This document shows, piece by piece, positions 11,370-22,814 of a DNA stretch of 64,000 nt. Origin of the DNA: Chaetoderma sp. LZ-2023a (taxonomy: Eukaryota > Mollusca > Caudofoveata > Chaetodermatida > Chaetodermatidae); contig CM067359.1 of the NCBI GenBank assembly GCA_034401795.1, forward strand, positions 146,388,233-146,452,232, given 5' to 3'. The position numbers were made by a program, and so were the translations under genes. Under the pieces are notes generated by a model, which saw only the letters and a list, made by a program, of their open reading frames with translations, was not told where the DNA came from and ran no database searches. Each line of letters opens with the position of its first letter. Position 1 is the stretch's first letter.

Positions 11370-11660
11370 CAGAACGGATGTCACACTCGCACCTGCACAA
11401 GTGCATTAGGCGAATTCTCCATATATAGGCATCCCCACATATCCCATTTCATCTCATTTGAAATTCAACTTCAACTGGTGCCTTCGGATTGATCCAGAAG
11501 CTCAACCCGTTAATATGCACTCTTCTAGACCAATCAGAACGCTCCATTTAAATTTGAAATTCAAGTCCATTTGAGGATGGGGTGCGCCTATATGTAGAAT
11601 TACCCACAATGCATTTGGTGTGCATCCGCAGACAAGAAGTGTGACATCGTCTATCCAGAG
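11370..11660. mobile_element. Imperfect foldback element
   Basis: The left arm (TGTCACACTCGCACCTGC, then CCATATATAGGCATCCCCAC and CATTTGAAATTCAACTT) is repeated inverted on the right (AATTTGAAATTCAAG, ATTTGAGGATGGGGTG, GCCTATATGTAG, GTGTGACATC). The arms are about 120 bp with many mismatches. It has no coding content and could be a MITE of a family different from A and B. Confidence 0.5.
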
Positions 11661-11714
11661 ACCACTGCGTTAAGCCCTGTACTGTCAAGATGCGAGAGTT
11701 TTGAATTTGGATGG

Positions 11715-12115
11715 ACAATGGACCTTTCCATTTTAGCTATGCCCCACCCATCACTAGCTAAGCTCGACCCACACCTCGCCGTGTTGGGATTGATCGATCC
11801 CCAAATGCCCTAGCTATCAAATTCTTGAAAACTATACAGGCAAGCTGTTGAATATTTTATAACTAATTTGACTGGGTGCTGTTGCTGCCTATGGCAGCAA
11901 CAGCGCCCAGTCAAATTAGTTTCAAAATATTCAACAGAAATTTATTAAATAGTAAAAGCAAACAATTTGTACAACAACGCAGACCGTCTTCAAATATGCG
12001 TTCGTGACGTACTTATCGACGTCATTCATGACGTCATTCATTATGATGTCATTGCACACATCACACAGTTCATTATGACGTCATATGATGGGTGGGTACT
12101 CTGGAAATGTGAATT
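11715..12115 (+). mobile_element. MITE family A, copy 4 (best preserved)
   Basis: This copy shows the full plan: a CCATTTTAGCTATGCCCC end, a GGATTGATCGATCC block, and ACTATACAGGCAAGCTGTTG. A palindrome follows in which GACTGGGTGCTGTTGCTGCC is followed by its near-complement, with arms extending to GAATATTTT / AAAATATTC. Then come TTTATTAAATAGTA and a CRE block with TGACGTCA at 12029-12036 and 12076-12083. Confidence 0.85.
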
Positions 12116-13195
12116 CAATGGTAGACACTCGCAATTTTCGTACAGCGACCATCTCAACCTATCAGAGCCCTCCATTGTGATTCGAAATCTGACTGCAGAT
12201 GGGTATGATGGCCTGCTGCTCATTATCCCGTCATTACCTGTCTGACTGTCACTGCCAGAGTGATGGTCAATGTGATTAAGAGTCAGTTTGCCATTGAGTA
12301 GGGAGCTTGCCAGTGACTAATAACGTCTTCAGTCATCACATTGTGACAGCCCCGAAGAGTGATCTAGTGGCACCAGTCCTTATCGACATTCTAACGATTC
12401 TGCTGACTTTACTAGCCATGTGTTGACGTTCTACAGATTGACAAACTATAGATGCTCATTTCTCAATATATACATCCATTGCGCATAGATGGTGTATGTT
12501 TAACCACTTCCATAGAAAGACGATACATGAATACCTCGATCCAAAGCAGCTGTAATAGAGGCGAGGGGCAGAAGTGGCATGTGTCATCCTCATTGTGGCC
12601 TCTCTGAGAGGAGAGATAGCATGCTCAACATCTACATCTTTCCACATCGAAGGCTGCTCAACGTTGGGTGGTGAACATGAGCAGCTGCTTTGCTTTCAAC
12701 AGCAGCGACATACATATATATATACGACGAGAGCTCAGATGATTGATGTTGTCACAACTGGTAAATAGTGTAGGTATAGAGGTGCTATTCTTCATAAGTT
12801 TTTCGAATTTAAGTTGGCCGATTTTGAACTTAGTCGCATCCCCAGTGAAAGAGGTAGGTGTATGATAAATATCTTAGACAGAGGACTAGGTAGCGGCGCT
12901 CGGGATGTTTTCCATCTCTGCATTCCTTGTGCGCTAGTAACCACTCCACTATGTTCGTACCAACAAACTTCAATCTCTAGCTTGTTATGACCATGCAGTG
13001 AAGGAGATTTGACATCATAAATCAGCAGTTTGTGTGTACCTGCGCAAGAGAGAAAGAGTGCTAGTTGGTGACAATCGCCCTACTCAATGACAAACTCACT
13101 CTTAATCACACGCTAGCAGTGATGGTCCGGTAGCTGAAGGCTACTAATGAGCAGCAGACTCCCACATCCGCAGCATTCAGATAAGAATTTTGGAT
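12116..13195. other. Intronic stretch with no recognised feature
   Basis: Both strands were read. Short frames exist but none shows family motifs. A short AT run (CATACATATATATATACG) lies near 12710. Confidence 0.5.
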
Positions 13196-13199
13196 TTGA

Positions 13200-13480
13200 A
13201 CATACGATTCTAGTCAGTCGATATGCTTGATATATACGAAAAGCCTCGAGACCCGACCAATACAAATGATCCACTCCAATTTGGAACTCATACATCTCGG
13301 CAGTACCAGGTTTAACACAGTTGTTTAATTGGGCCTTCAGTCGTTGTATGTCGCCAATCTTCTCGATAATAATAACCACACCACATCCCACCAATGCTCT
13401 CCAAATATCCTGACAGCGGATGTGATATCATAATCTCGGTCTGTGCATACACACCAAGTGCATTATTGGTAATACTAAAT
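13200..13480 (-). pseudogene. Unrecognised decayed coding segment
   Basis: Two overlapping minus-strand frames look protein-like rather than random. One reads DYDITSAVRIFGEHWWDVVW and onward to a stop near 13335. The other contains KAQLNNCVKPGTAEMYEFQ and HLYWSGLEAFRIYQAYRL at about 13215-13335. Their order suggests one protein broken by a frameshift near 13340. I cannot name the family. Being in the sulfotransferase intron on the same strand, it is more likely a transposon remnant than an exon. Confidence 0.35.
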
Positions 13481-13514
13481 AAATGAGCATGCTCCATCCG
13501 CCTCTTCAGTGATA

Positions 13515-13825
13515 TTACCAGCACCACGGACGATCGATCTCTAAACGTCATGACTATGAATTTTCAGAAAACTATACAGGTAAGCTGTTGAATATTTTGA
13601 AACAAATTTGATTGGGTGCTGTTGCTGCCTATGGCAGCAACAGCGCGCAGCCAAATTAGATTCAAAATATTCAACAACATGTTCATTAAATAGTAGACGT
13701 ATAATTCGCACATCAACGCTTAGCCCGTCATCAATTATGCGTTCGTGACGAACTTATCTACGTCATTGATTTTAACGACACCCTGTACGTCACGTCACAT
13801 TGCGGATGGATAAACTGGAAAGGCC
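13515..13825 (+). mobile_element. MITE family A, copy 5
   Basis: The copy has CAGAAAACTATACAGG, the palindromic core (GGTGCTGTTGCTGCC and its inverted partner) around 13600-13675, TTCATTAAATAGTAGACG and a CRE-like block (GACGTCA-type sites, no perfect octamer). It ends near GGATGGATAAACTGGAAAG. Confidence 0.8.
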
Positions 13826-14517
13826 CATATTCACATATAATGCAATGGTGATGCTTTACCATACGCCTCCCCTAACCCCTACATCTCACAATGACTTTGA
13901 AAACCATATTATGACCATATCTCTGTAAGATTGCAGGGTTCAACAAACCATAGGGCATGTCTTCGATGGACTGTTCATTGCAAGTGGTAAATATCGCATA
14001 TATGCTGTGAATAGAAAAGATCATTGCACAGCTGGATTTGAATTTAGCATTCATATGATACATTCTGGTTGGTCACGAGAATGGATGATTAACACATGGA
14101 ATGGTTTGGCGGATACGATGCTGCGTTTGTCAATATATCTTGTTGCCCCTGTAGGGGCATACTGGTTATAACTTTTTTTAAAGTAATGAAGCGCTACAGT
14201 GAGAACAGGGACACTCGGAGATTGCAAACCCTCACTCCCGTTTTATCGCATTGTAAAGATTTTTGGGATTCTCCGGATCACGCACAAACCTAGAATCCTA
14301 GTGTAGGGCCTACAGTCACATCATTTCTTTGTTTTGAAATTTACGCCAAATCGGAGCAGTATAGTTTCCGAGATATCCATAGATCCAGATTTTGATTCGA
14401 ACAGGATCCAGGTTATTTCCTCCGGAGCACGGCCAACGTCTGGAAATCCTCGTGCACAGTAAGTTCCTTAGGTGTGTTAAAAATCTTAGCCAAATTGGAT
14501 AAGCAGGTTTTTTTTAG
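13826..14517. other. Intronic stretch with no recognised feature
   Basis: There is no convincing open frame, repeat or motif. A short hairpin TGCCCCTGTAGGGGCA lies at about 14144-14159. Confidence 0.5.
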
Positions 14518-14692
14518 ATACACGCATACACACGCTTGTGCGCGCACACTATTGCACGCACGCACCCACCCACACACGCACACGGACACACGCACACATA
14601 CACGACACGCAATGCATACATGAGCAAACACAGACACACACACCCACGCACGCACGCACACGTACTCATACGCAAGGACGCATGCACACACC
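14518..14692. repeat. CA/ACGC-rich microsatellite
   Basis: Imperfect CACA, ACGC and CACACG units run for about 175 bp. The open frames over it on both strands are simple-sequence artefacts. Confidence 0.9.
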
Positions 14693-15164
14693 TATTAGTA
14701 CCCTATGAGAGGCCCCGTGCTGAATACCGCACTTATTAATTGATTAATTGAAGCGCCAATATGCATTTTAATTTTCGTACCGCATACTAATGCTTACCAG
14801 TTATCGATTACTTCAATATCATTGAAAAGATCTTGTGCCGGTTATGTTGAAATGATGCATTCGTTATGAGCGCCTCCTGGTAAATTATCTGCTAGTCATG
14901 CGGTGAATGAACACGTACGTGATGCATTACATGCGAGGACATCATTTACACTTGATTAATTGTTGTGAGGATTTACACTGGCAATGGATCATGCATTTGA
15001 AGTGAGGACACTTTCACACATGTGGGAATAATTGTACGCTCCTCCAGGGATCATAACAGTCATGTTATACGCTTTTTCACTATGTATTTAGCGGATCCAG
15101 AAAATCTGATTAGAGTGGGGGGTGGGGGTGGGGGGGGCGTTACCTAAATCATGGGGGTCCATCG

Positions 15165-16535
15165 TCCGGTTCCTTCAATATCAATCAGGGCATAAGACAA
15201 GGAGGTATGGTATGATTTCGACGAATTTGTGCAAGAGACATATTAACCCGCTTCTGTAGCAGCTAGGTAGTAGGAATAAAGTAGTTATGATGGGAACAAC
15301 TGCAATTGCAAGTCCTTGTGTTGCAGATGATCTCATTATTAAAGCAACTAATATAATAGACTTACACACCCAACTTAACATAAGTACAACATATGCTGAC
15401 ACCAGAGGATATAAATATCAAGGAACGAAGAGTGTTATCATTACAAATGACAGGAATGTACAGAGTAATGACCTAGCAAGCCAGTGGGAGATACGGGGTT
15501 GGTGGGGGTGGGGTGGGGGGGCAGACTATAGAAGTATCACAGAAGGCGATAGATACACCTAGGTATAGTGAGAGACACAAATGTTGGAAATAGTCGAGCC
15601 ATCTATAAGAACAACCTCAAGAAGCCACGTAGATCCCTGTATCGGCTGAAGGGAGCAGGTATATTTCATACCAGTATTGACCTATGGGATGGAAATATAG
15701 TATTACCCAAGAAGAGTGATGTTGAATTCCTTGAAAGAGAGTTCCGTGCCATACTTAACAAGCTTCTTATATTACCAATGACGGTGGCGTCAGCCGCATG
15801 TTATTCCTTGTTAGGAATGCGGCCGGTAGAAGCAATCATAGACGCCAAGATACTTATTCTCTTAGGAAACCTTTGCAGATGTAACAACACGGTAGAGTAT
15901 GAAATACTGAATAGACAGCTAATCTTAAAAGGCTTGTCTAAAGAAAATTGGGTGTGCACTGCAAGGTGCCTACTGGCAAAGTACGTGTTATCATCATCAC
16001 ATGAAAAATTGTGGATAACCCTCCCTCTCAGATTTCCTGGGAAAAAGCAGTGAATGATGCAGTGGATAAATACTTGGTAGATTACATTCACGGTCAAATT
16101 GTCCTCTATCCGTCTATGATGATATCTGCAGAGATAGTAACCCTTAAGAAACCACATCCTGTAGTAGAATTCATTAGCAACAGTCCACGTGATGTTTATA
16201 GAGCAACAGTAAAAAGATGGATATAATAGAAGACGTCTGAATACAGTCGTACTTAACCAAGTGATCACATTAGACGACCACTTCTGAAGGAGATCTGTAC
16301 CATACTGCAAGATGCTGTGCATGCAGACTCTGAATTGCTGCTTGCAATGAGAACAAACTGTAGAACATCAGATCAGGACGTCAGAGTATGCCATTTCCTA
16401 CTGGACACCAGTCGAGCAAATCTCTCAGATGATGTGACCCAACAATTAGAGTGTACCGACGTAGACACTATTATGCACTATACCAAAAGCGTAAGAATAG
16501 TAATAATAAGAGTAATAATACTCTTCTAACCATTA
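15165..16535 (+). pseudogene. Non-LTR retrotransposon reverse transcriptase fragment
   Basis: Translated pieces on the plus strand line up as a LINE reverse transcriptase C-terminal half. They are FNINQGIRQGG (about 15175), then PCVADDLIIKATNIIDLHTQ with the ADD catalytic motif (15313-15370), then the thumb and connector region (15568-16053: RRSLYRLKGAGIFH, VEFLEREFRAILNKLLILPM). Two further frames reach about 16530. Each is offset by a frameshift, and a stop falls just after the IRQGG motif. It is 5'-truncated, lies antisense to the sulfotransferase within its intron, and is not active. It is a different lineage from the RNase H fragment at 10.3-11.2 kb. Confidence 0.75.
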
Positions 16536-16842
16536 CTAGCACATAGAGGATAGGTCATTGAGACCATTTTCACCAGAAGTGAGGGCTCTACCACGTCCAC
16601 TCAACTATGGACATTAAGTTGGCGGTAAAATTATTTTCATTTTGAGGAATATTTTTCCACTTAATATTTACACACAAATTATAAGCTAGGACGCCGCCTC
16701 TAGCCCCCATCCCCGCCCCACCCACCCTCTTTCAATCCGCCCCTGCTTACTGTGTCCAGAACTGAAATTTGGCTAAGTTCATATGATAAATTTGACACTA
16801 AATAACAACTGGTTCGCGATTATCGGCATGACATAGACCTAC

Positions 16843-17008
16843 CTGATCTAGGATATCCAACAATTAACACATCGTCAGCCTTGGCTTTGAACTCCGGTAA
16901 ATTGGCAAAGCGTTTTTCCATATCTGGCATGTTTGGGTAGAGAAGACCTTCATGCTCGAAGAGGGTCATCCCCTCACCATCCACATCCTTAATACGGATT
17001 TCCTTCAT
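16843..17008 (-). CDS. Cytosolic sulfotransferase, exon 1 (coding start)
   Basis: The ATG at 17008 opens 55 codons plus one base. LFEHEGLLYPNMPD and ADDVLIVGYPRS are the typical N-terminus leading into the PAPS-binding loop. The exon ends at ATCAG|GTAGGT, and the split glycine codon is completed by the GT that opens exon 2 at 9646. TTATTTCAG, a good splice acceptor, lies four bases before the ATG, so at least one 5' untranslated exon should lie above 17014. The open frame extends upstream to 17251 but that part runs through an acceptor and a palindrome and has no family similarity, so I reject the longer start. GYPRSG replaces the usual TYPKSG, a conservative change. Confidence 0.85.
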
Positions 17009-17052
17009 TGTGCTGAAATAAATCATAACTGCATACATATGTGAGCTTACAT

Positions 17053-17121
17053 TCCTGATAACGCAGATTACTGGGCCAATATGGCCCAGTATTGACCCAG
17101 TAATCTGCATTATCAGGATGT
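17053..17121. repeat. Nested palindrome upstream of sulfotransferase
   Basis: CCTGATAACGCAGATTACTG and its inverted copy CAGTAATCTGCATTATCAGG flank an inner palindrome TACTGGGCCAATATGGCCCAGTA-like segment. It sits about 45 bp upstream of the coding exon, probably a MITE in the 5' intron. Confidence 0.7.
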
Positions 17122-17484
17122 GTGTATGATTCATATTGCTAGTGCATTGATAGCCCAGCCCACGTGGGAAAAGTCGAATTTGCACCCGTAGAGCGCTCTG
17201 GAACGTTTTCTCTACTGAACGCAAAGCTGATTGGCCATAGTAGGCAATCATATGCCATTATAATGTATCTGACAATAAGCGCAAAACAAAACCTGAAAAA
17301 TAATCCGGGAATGTCTTCTAGTAGTCAGTCGCCCGTGATTATCAACTTTCTAAATAAAGTGAGATAATAAACCAACATAGTCTCATATTGGCCAACGTGA
17401 GGATTGGGTAACTGTCTGTCCGTCCGCTGAATTTCTGCAGACTACATTTGCTATGGGTTTTAACTCTGCATATGCTGACTATTC

Positions 17485-17554
17485 TGAAAACAATTTGACT
17501 GAAAGTTGTTGGTGGCTAATAAGCCACCAACAACTTTCAGTCAAATTGTTTTCA
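17485..17554. repeat. 33-bp-arm perfect palindrome
   Basis: Arms 17485-17517 and 17522-17554 are perfectly complementary around a 4 nt loop AATA. The arm contains GAAAACAATTTGACTG and GTTGGTGGCT. The layout (AATTTGACTG, a GTTG-rich tip, AAAATATT outside) matches the core of MITE family A, so this is probably a related subfamily reduced to its core. Confidence 0.85.
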
Positions 17555-17559
17555 AAATA

Positions 17560-18105
17560 TTTACCAGGTTCGGAATTATTGCACACTGAAATTATTATTA
17601 TCTGAAATTATCTGGCTTGCAGCAGTTAAGTGGCAAAATGGATATAGCATAGGGATATTTAGAGGTAGTTATTACAACTAGAACGATATATTTGCAAAAT
17701 GCGAGTATGGAGTTGTTACTACGAGACTAGTCTCTAATAGTACACATCCTCCAACGCCACCCCATCCACTGCGCTCCTCCATCCCAGCTATTCTCTAATG
17801 TGGAGTGTGGTAACAGTCTAACTACCCAACCCCCTCTCGCGGCCCGCACGTACAATGGAGATACGTAAATGGGCGGTGGTCGTAACGCTGTCTCGCAATG
17901 TTTATTTATCCGCTATTTCTAAATACAAGCACGCCTGCACGAACACTCATACTACGGACCATTAAGATGTTGTCAGGAAAGATAGGCCGCTTAACTCTCG
18001 ATATTCTAGTGGTTCAATTATTTACAAGGCGACTATATATTATAGAGGTTACAAGCTGTGAACTAATTTCACTGAACCGGGCGAACTTGTCGCGACCATA
18101 GGCAC
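17560..18105. other. No recognised feature
   Basis: I read both strands and saw no gene, tandem array or inverted repeat of note. Confidence 0.5.
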
Positions 18106-18349
18106 CTGGGGCCGTATTCACGAAGGGTACTTACGTCCAAAAATGTGCGTAAACTATACATAAGTCCAAACATGTACGTAAATCCGTATTCACGAAAGGT
18201 GCGTAACTTAGGCGGGTGCCTAAATATTGTCGTAACTTACGCCACCTAACACCCACGCCTAAGTTAGGCGAAAGGGTGTAAGTCCCGAAATTCTCGTTCA
18301 AAGTCACGTTTACAGTAGCGAGCACTTGCGAGATTCTGCGAGATTAACG

Positions 18350-19097
18350 AAAGCATGTTATTTTCAAGTCTCTATAGTTATCTCTAATAATTTCGTCTGA
18401 GGATTTTACACGGTTTGGACAACTGTGCAACTAACACTAACAAAGAGCTTTCAGAAAAGTGCAGAAAGGTGTGTATATAATAAATGACTGCCAATATTCA
18501 AGCTACATCACCTGTTTTCGTACTTTGCTATTGCCTGTCAGCTGTTGCGGAAGCTTGCCCTTTTTAATGAAGCGAACAGTTCAGAAATGAACTGAAAATT
18601 AATCGATCATAGAAGAATAATGTTTGCTATGGTATTTGACCATTCAATAATATCTATTCATTTCGCAGAAAGCATATTGATTGCTTCTCATTTATGATTT
18701 AGACTAATCAGGATGTAGGAACTTAGGAAGGTACTTGGCCCCGGGTGTGTGTGCTGAAATATGGGTGGGGCGAAAAAACCCTGGGTGGTCGCTATAGGGA
18801 TATACTATGTGAGATGCAAAACATGGGTGGGCTATTCCCCCTGCCCCCACCCAACATCACGAAAAGTCATGAAAATCACAAAAACATTACAGTGAAAGAT
18901 TATGCTATTGAGCTATAACAATTTAATTTCTATGACAAAGAAAATGAAAGATAAAATGCATGAGATGCTATCTGAGCGCATCTAGATTTCGAAGGTTTCT
19001 CGTTTACAGATATCATCTGTCACTCTGTGAAATTCCATGACGTTCCATGACTTATAAAAGCATATAATATATGCACTTAAGAGCCTATGCATAACCC
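18350..19097. other. AT-rich stretch, no gene recognised
   Basis: Both strands lack sustained open frames with motifs. A short stretch near 18730-18850 is rich in GGGTGGG and CCCCC. Confidence 0.5.
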
Positions 19098-20383
19098 TTT
19101 AATGCTTAAATTACTTTAATTTCATTTTTATGAAAAGAAAATATGTCTGTTTGCAGATGAGATTACCTTTTGAAAATTTGCGATTGGAATGACTGGGTTG
19201 AGCCAGTCACTCCAGTGGCAAGTATTCAAAAATAGTTTTCGCTTGCTCTGCATATGGATTATTATTTCACAAGACCTCTGTAGATAGCATAGTGGGTATT
19301 AAATGGTTAATAATTTAATACCATAGAAAATGGCTTATGAGACAGTCATTTTAATTAACAGTGAGGTTCCCAAACAGGCTGTCTTGCCTCTAGTAAGCCT
19401 TAGATGTAGCAGGTTCAAATATATGATGTAGGCATACACATTTGTTCCACAACAGTTCTAATTCAGTCTGCTCAATCTGTCAATGACCCCCTACTTGGAA
19501 TGAAGTCAGTTGAATGCAATTCAAACTGTCAGCCAAATAATGAGTGAAATTGAAATATAGACAATTGAAAACAAAATTGCCTAATTCTGTGATTCATAAT
19601 TAGGTGCTCCTGACCCTCCTGTGTATCCTGTGGAATATCTTTTATTTAGGTGTTGATAATTTGCAATTTGTTGCTTCAATGTTTCAACAATAAAGGCATG
19701 TCAAACAGTTTTCTAATTTCTAATATTGTTTCAAGAGATTTATGATGAATTTAATGACAGCTGAAAAACAGAAGATCCATATAAATGCATGATTTTATAT
19801 GGAATGATTATCCTTACTGACATGACTGGTATTATCTGGCTAAATTTGTCATTGCCTCATCACTGTTTCTAAATTTTAAAGTAATTAGTATACATGTAGG
19901 TAAATTGTGGAATGTTCTGAAGCCAGGTTGTGAGCTTTTGGTCACATAGGAAACCTTTCTTGGACAAGTTTCCCTTAGAAAGCAACAGTTTCCAGGTGGA
20001 TTTAGCCTCAAAATATTCAACATAATCTTTTATTAATTTAAATATGTTGATACAAATTATATCACTCAGTTTTCCAGCGGAATTAAATTATTCAACAGCT
20101 TAACTCTTTAACACACATATCAGCCCAAAATGGTGTTTACAGTTGTCTTGAGAAATGCCCATTTGCAAACCAAGTGAAGGCAATTTTTGAACATTTACAA
20201 GTGAAATGACTGGCTCAATAACCGAGTCAGTCATTCCGGTGGTAAACCTTCAAAATATTCACTAGGTCCGCAAATTTAAGTTTTCTTGAAATTCTTTTAC
20301 TTTGGGTTAGTCATTAATGGTCAAGAATGGGTTAGAAAATCAGAGTGATTATTGAATGCCAATTTGCACTTTGCAGACCAAGA

Positions 20384-20565
20384 TTAACCTTTTACCCCTC
20401 TGATGTCAAAATTTACAGTTTTCAAATTAAATTAAAAAATGGTGGTTAATCTTTCAACAAATTTGATGGAATATGTTGCTGTGGTTGAAAATTGTAGCCT
20501 ACAGCAGTTTCTTTGCTAGTGACATGGCAAATGATAGAATATTGACATCAGAATGGTAAAGGTTA
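20384..20565. mobile_element. MITE family C copy nested in a MITE B
   Basis: The left end TTAACCTTTTACCCCTCTGA is matched inverted by TCAGAATGGTAAAGGTTA on the right. It sits between GCAGACCAAGA and ATAGTCCACTGG, which are neighbouring parts of a MITE B, so it inserted into that element. The TTAA target is kept on the left and is TTAT on the right. Confidence 0.65.
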
Positions 20566-20735
20566 TTTTAAAGAAAATAGTCCACTGGACTGACTGTCTC
20601 TGTTATCGAGCCAGCCATTCCAGTGGTAAATTTTCTAAACTATCCTCTTGACATGCATAGCCATTTTTCAGGACCACTATAAAAGCAGTTTCTGATTGAC
20701 TTGATCATTCAAAACAACTGTCTTTTATTTTGCAG

Positions 20736-20869
20736 GTGCCATTGTGAGCCAAAGCCTACTGAAGCAGAGTCACTGTTACAATGAGCATGATGAGATGCAA
20801 GATGAACTGAACAATTGTTCATGGTTTAGAAAGAGCAGCACTTTTAAAAGACTGTGTCGATTAAAATGA
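20736..20869 (+). CDS. Possible terminal coding exon, unknown protein
   Basis: A strong acceptor (TTTTATTTTGCAG) at 20735 is followed by 43 open codons to TGA at 20867-20869, including NEHDEMQDELNNC and a basic end FKRLCRLK. About 315 bp later comes AATAAA at 21182-21187, so the layout fits a last exon with its 3' UTR. I do not recognise the protein and could not identify upstream exons. It could equally be chance or part of a mobile element. Confidence 0.3.
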
Positions 20870-22814
20870 AGACATGTGCCTTCTCAAATTACCAAATTTC
20901 CAAGAAGCATTCTCAATGTAGAAATCTGCAGACTATGTCAAATCAGTGTGTGTTCTATGACAAAATGAACAGATAGATACTCCATGTGTAGACAGATAGA
21001 GCCACATACATATTGATATGGATGATAATGTACAAGACACTTATCAGATCACACCATTAACACAGCCATGACAGCCTAATCAATTTACATTCAGCACAGA
21101 TGATAAAAACCTGTTTGTACTGCATTCTATGTTTTTTAAACATAAATGCTACTGTAAATGTGAATTTTATTAAATGAAAGTAATAAAGTAAGTATATATA
21201 GTCATGATAGTTGATTATTTTTCAGTTTTAGCATTTAGTGTTAGATTTAGGTTATGATTTCAAGGATTTAAGCAAGTTAACCCTTTAATGGCTAAATTAG
21301 GTAAAAAATATAAACTAATTTTCTTATTTAATGACCATTTGCAGGCCAAGATGTATTTTTGAAAATTTACCACTGGAATGGCTGGCTTGCTTATCGAACT
21401 AGTCATTCCAGTGGTGAATTAAAAAAAACCAGTCTTGCTTTGCAAATTTATGAACATTCAAGCATACTGCAGAGGCTGGTTTGGCCGACTTCTCCATGGA
21501 AAGTCTGCATTTGCAGGACGAGAACAATGCTATTTATCTTTTAAAGATAACCACTGGACTGGGTGACTGGGTCAACACATGAGACAGTCAATCCACGAGT
21601 AAATTTCAAAAATAGCCTTATTGTCCATGTTGGCAAATGGACATTCTCTAAGCAAAAATTAAATATTCTTGACAAATGCTGACAATTAGTGTTACATACC
21701 TGGAAGCTGTTGAATGCGCTGAAAATGATTTGAATAACAGCCAGTAATTTGTTAACTCTTTAATGTTCAACCCGGACAAAACCAGCCTGTGCAGTTGTCT
21801 TGGGAAATACCCATTTGCAGACCAAGAGAAAACTTGATATTTTTTAATTTTACCACTGGAATTTCAATTACAGGCCTACTGCCAGTAATTGAGCCAGTCA
21901 GGTAAATTTGTAAAGAATCTCGAGCTGCCAATGGACAATTACTAAGCAAAGATTTAAATTTTCATGACAAATCTTAACCATTAAAATCTTTAAAATAATG
22001 AGTATTGCTTATTTTATTAGATCTCACCTTCAATGAAATTAACCAATTTTCAATTCTTCCATCGGATTCACCCTCCTTAAAAATAATGACAGATTTTACA
22101 ATTTGTTGATAGTCTAATGCATGCCAATATATCTGACCATGAGAGTTATCTCCCTTTTTAGCATTACATACATTTTAAGTTAAGATTAGTAAAAATGGTC
22201 TGTTGTATAGATAACTTTAAAATTCAAGATTCTATGAAAATAAATATAATTCTATTTATGCATGCATACATTCTCCTGTCTTCAGACAGAGTATTCTGTT
22301 GAACATTTCTTGGACATTGTCAGCTTCTATTGTAGACAGCAAAACCATAATTGGGATCAGCCCGCAGTCTGGATTGTCTCAGTTACTTAAAATTAGTAAA
22401 AATAATGCTCCATGCTGGAATATCTGGATAGTTTTAGTATATATTCCTGTGTGAGATAGAATTTGATTCTTTTAAGCAGATTTATGGTCACCTGTTCAAC
22501 TGTTTGAATATTTAGTAGTCGAGGTTGGTAAAAAATTTAATTTTTTCTTAGTCAATATCAATTTACAACTGGAATGCCTGGCTTGGTTATCAATTCATTC
22601 ATTGCACTGGTAAATTATCTAAAATATTATCTTTTGTCTCAAGACCACTGCAGATGTCATTTTTGAATGAAATTTTCAATCTCCTCATACAATGTGCCCA
22701 CGAGATTATTTTTGAAAATTCATCACTGAAATGACTGTCTCTGCCCAGCTTGAGTGTTAACCCTGAAATTCCAGTCTCAAGGCGTGCAGAAAAGCTGCTA
22801 TGTACCCGCATCTT

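Larger units (their letters stand above)
9647..16842 (-). other. Sulfotransferase intron 1, filled with repeats
   Basis: The intron starts GTAGGT at 16842 and ends CAG at 9647 on the minus strand. It splits a glycine codon in the PAPS loop (phase 1). It holds MITE A and B copies, a LINE RNase H fragment, a foldback element, a CA-rich microsatellite and a second LINE fragment, each listed separately. The remaining stretches 12116-13195, 13826-14517, 14695-15160 and 16536-16842 show nothing I recognise. Confidence 0.75.
19098..22760. mobile_element. Cluster of seven MITE family B copies
   Basis: Copies of the palindromic element recur with cores near 19180-19235, 20195-20250, 20580-20635, 21360-21420, 21548-21605, 21845-21905 and 22560-22615. 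Each has the ACTGGAATGACTGG arm, usually with its inverted partner. Further out, most show TTTGCAGACCAAGA, CTCAAGACCACTGC and terminal AACCCTTTAATG. Divergence between copies is substantial, so this is old local accumulation or segmental spread rather than a recent burst. Confidence 0.75.

Noticed and set aside
15801..16322. 173-codon minus-strand frame
   Set aside because: It is a shadow of the plus-strand LINE reverse transcriptase, which carries the recognisable motifs.
17009..17251. N-terminal extension of sulfotransferase exon 1
   Set aside because: The extra frame crosses a splice acceptor and a palindromic repeat and lacks similarity to the family; the ATG at 17008 fits the usual start.
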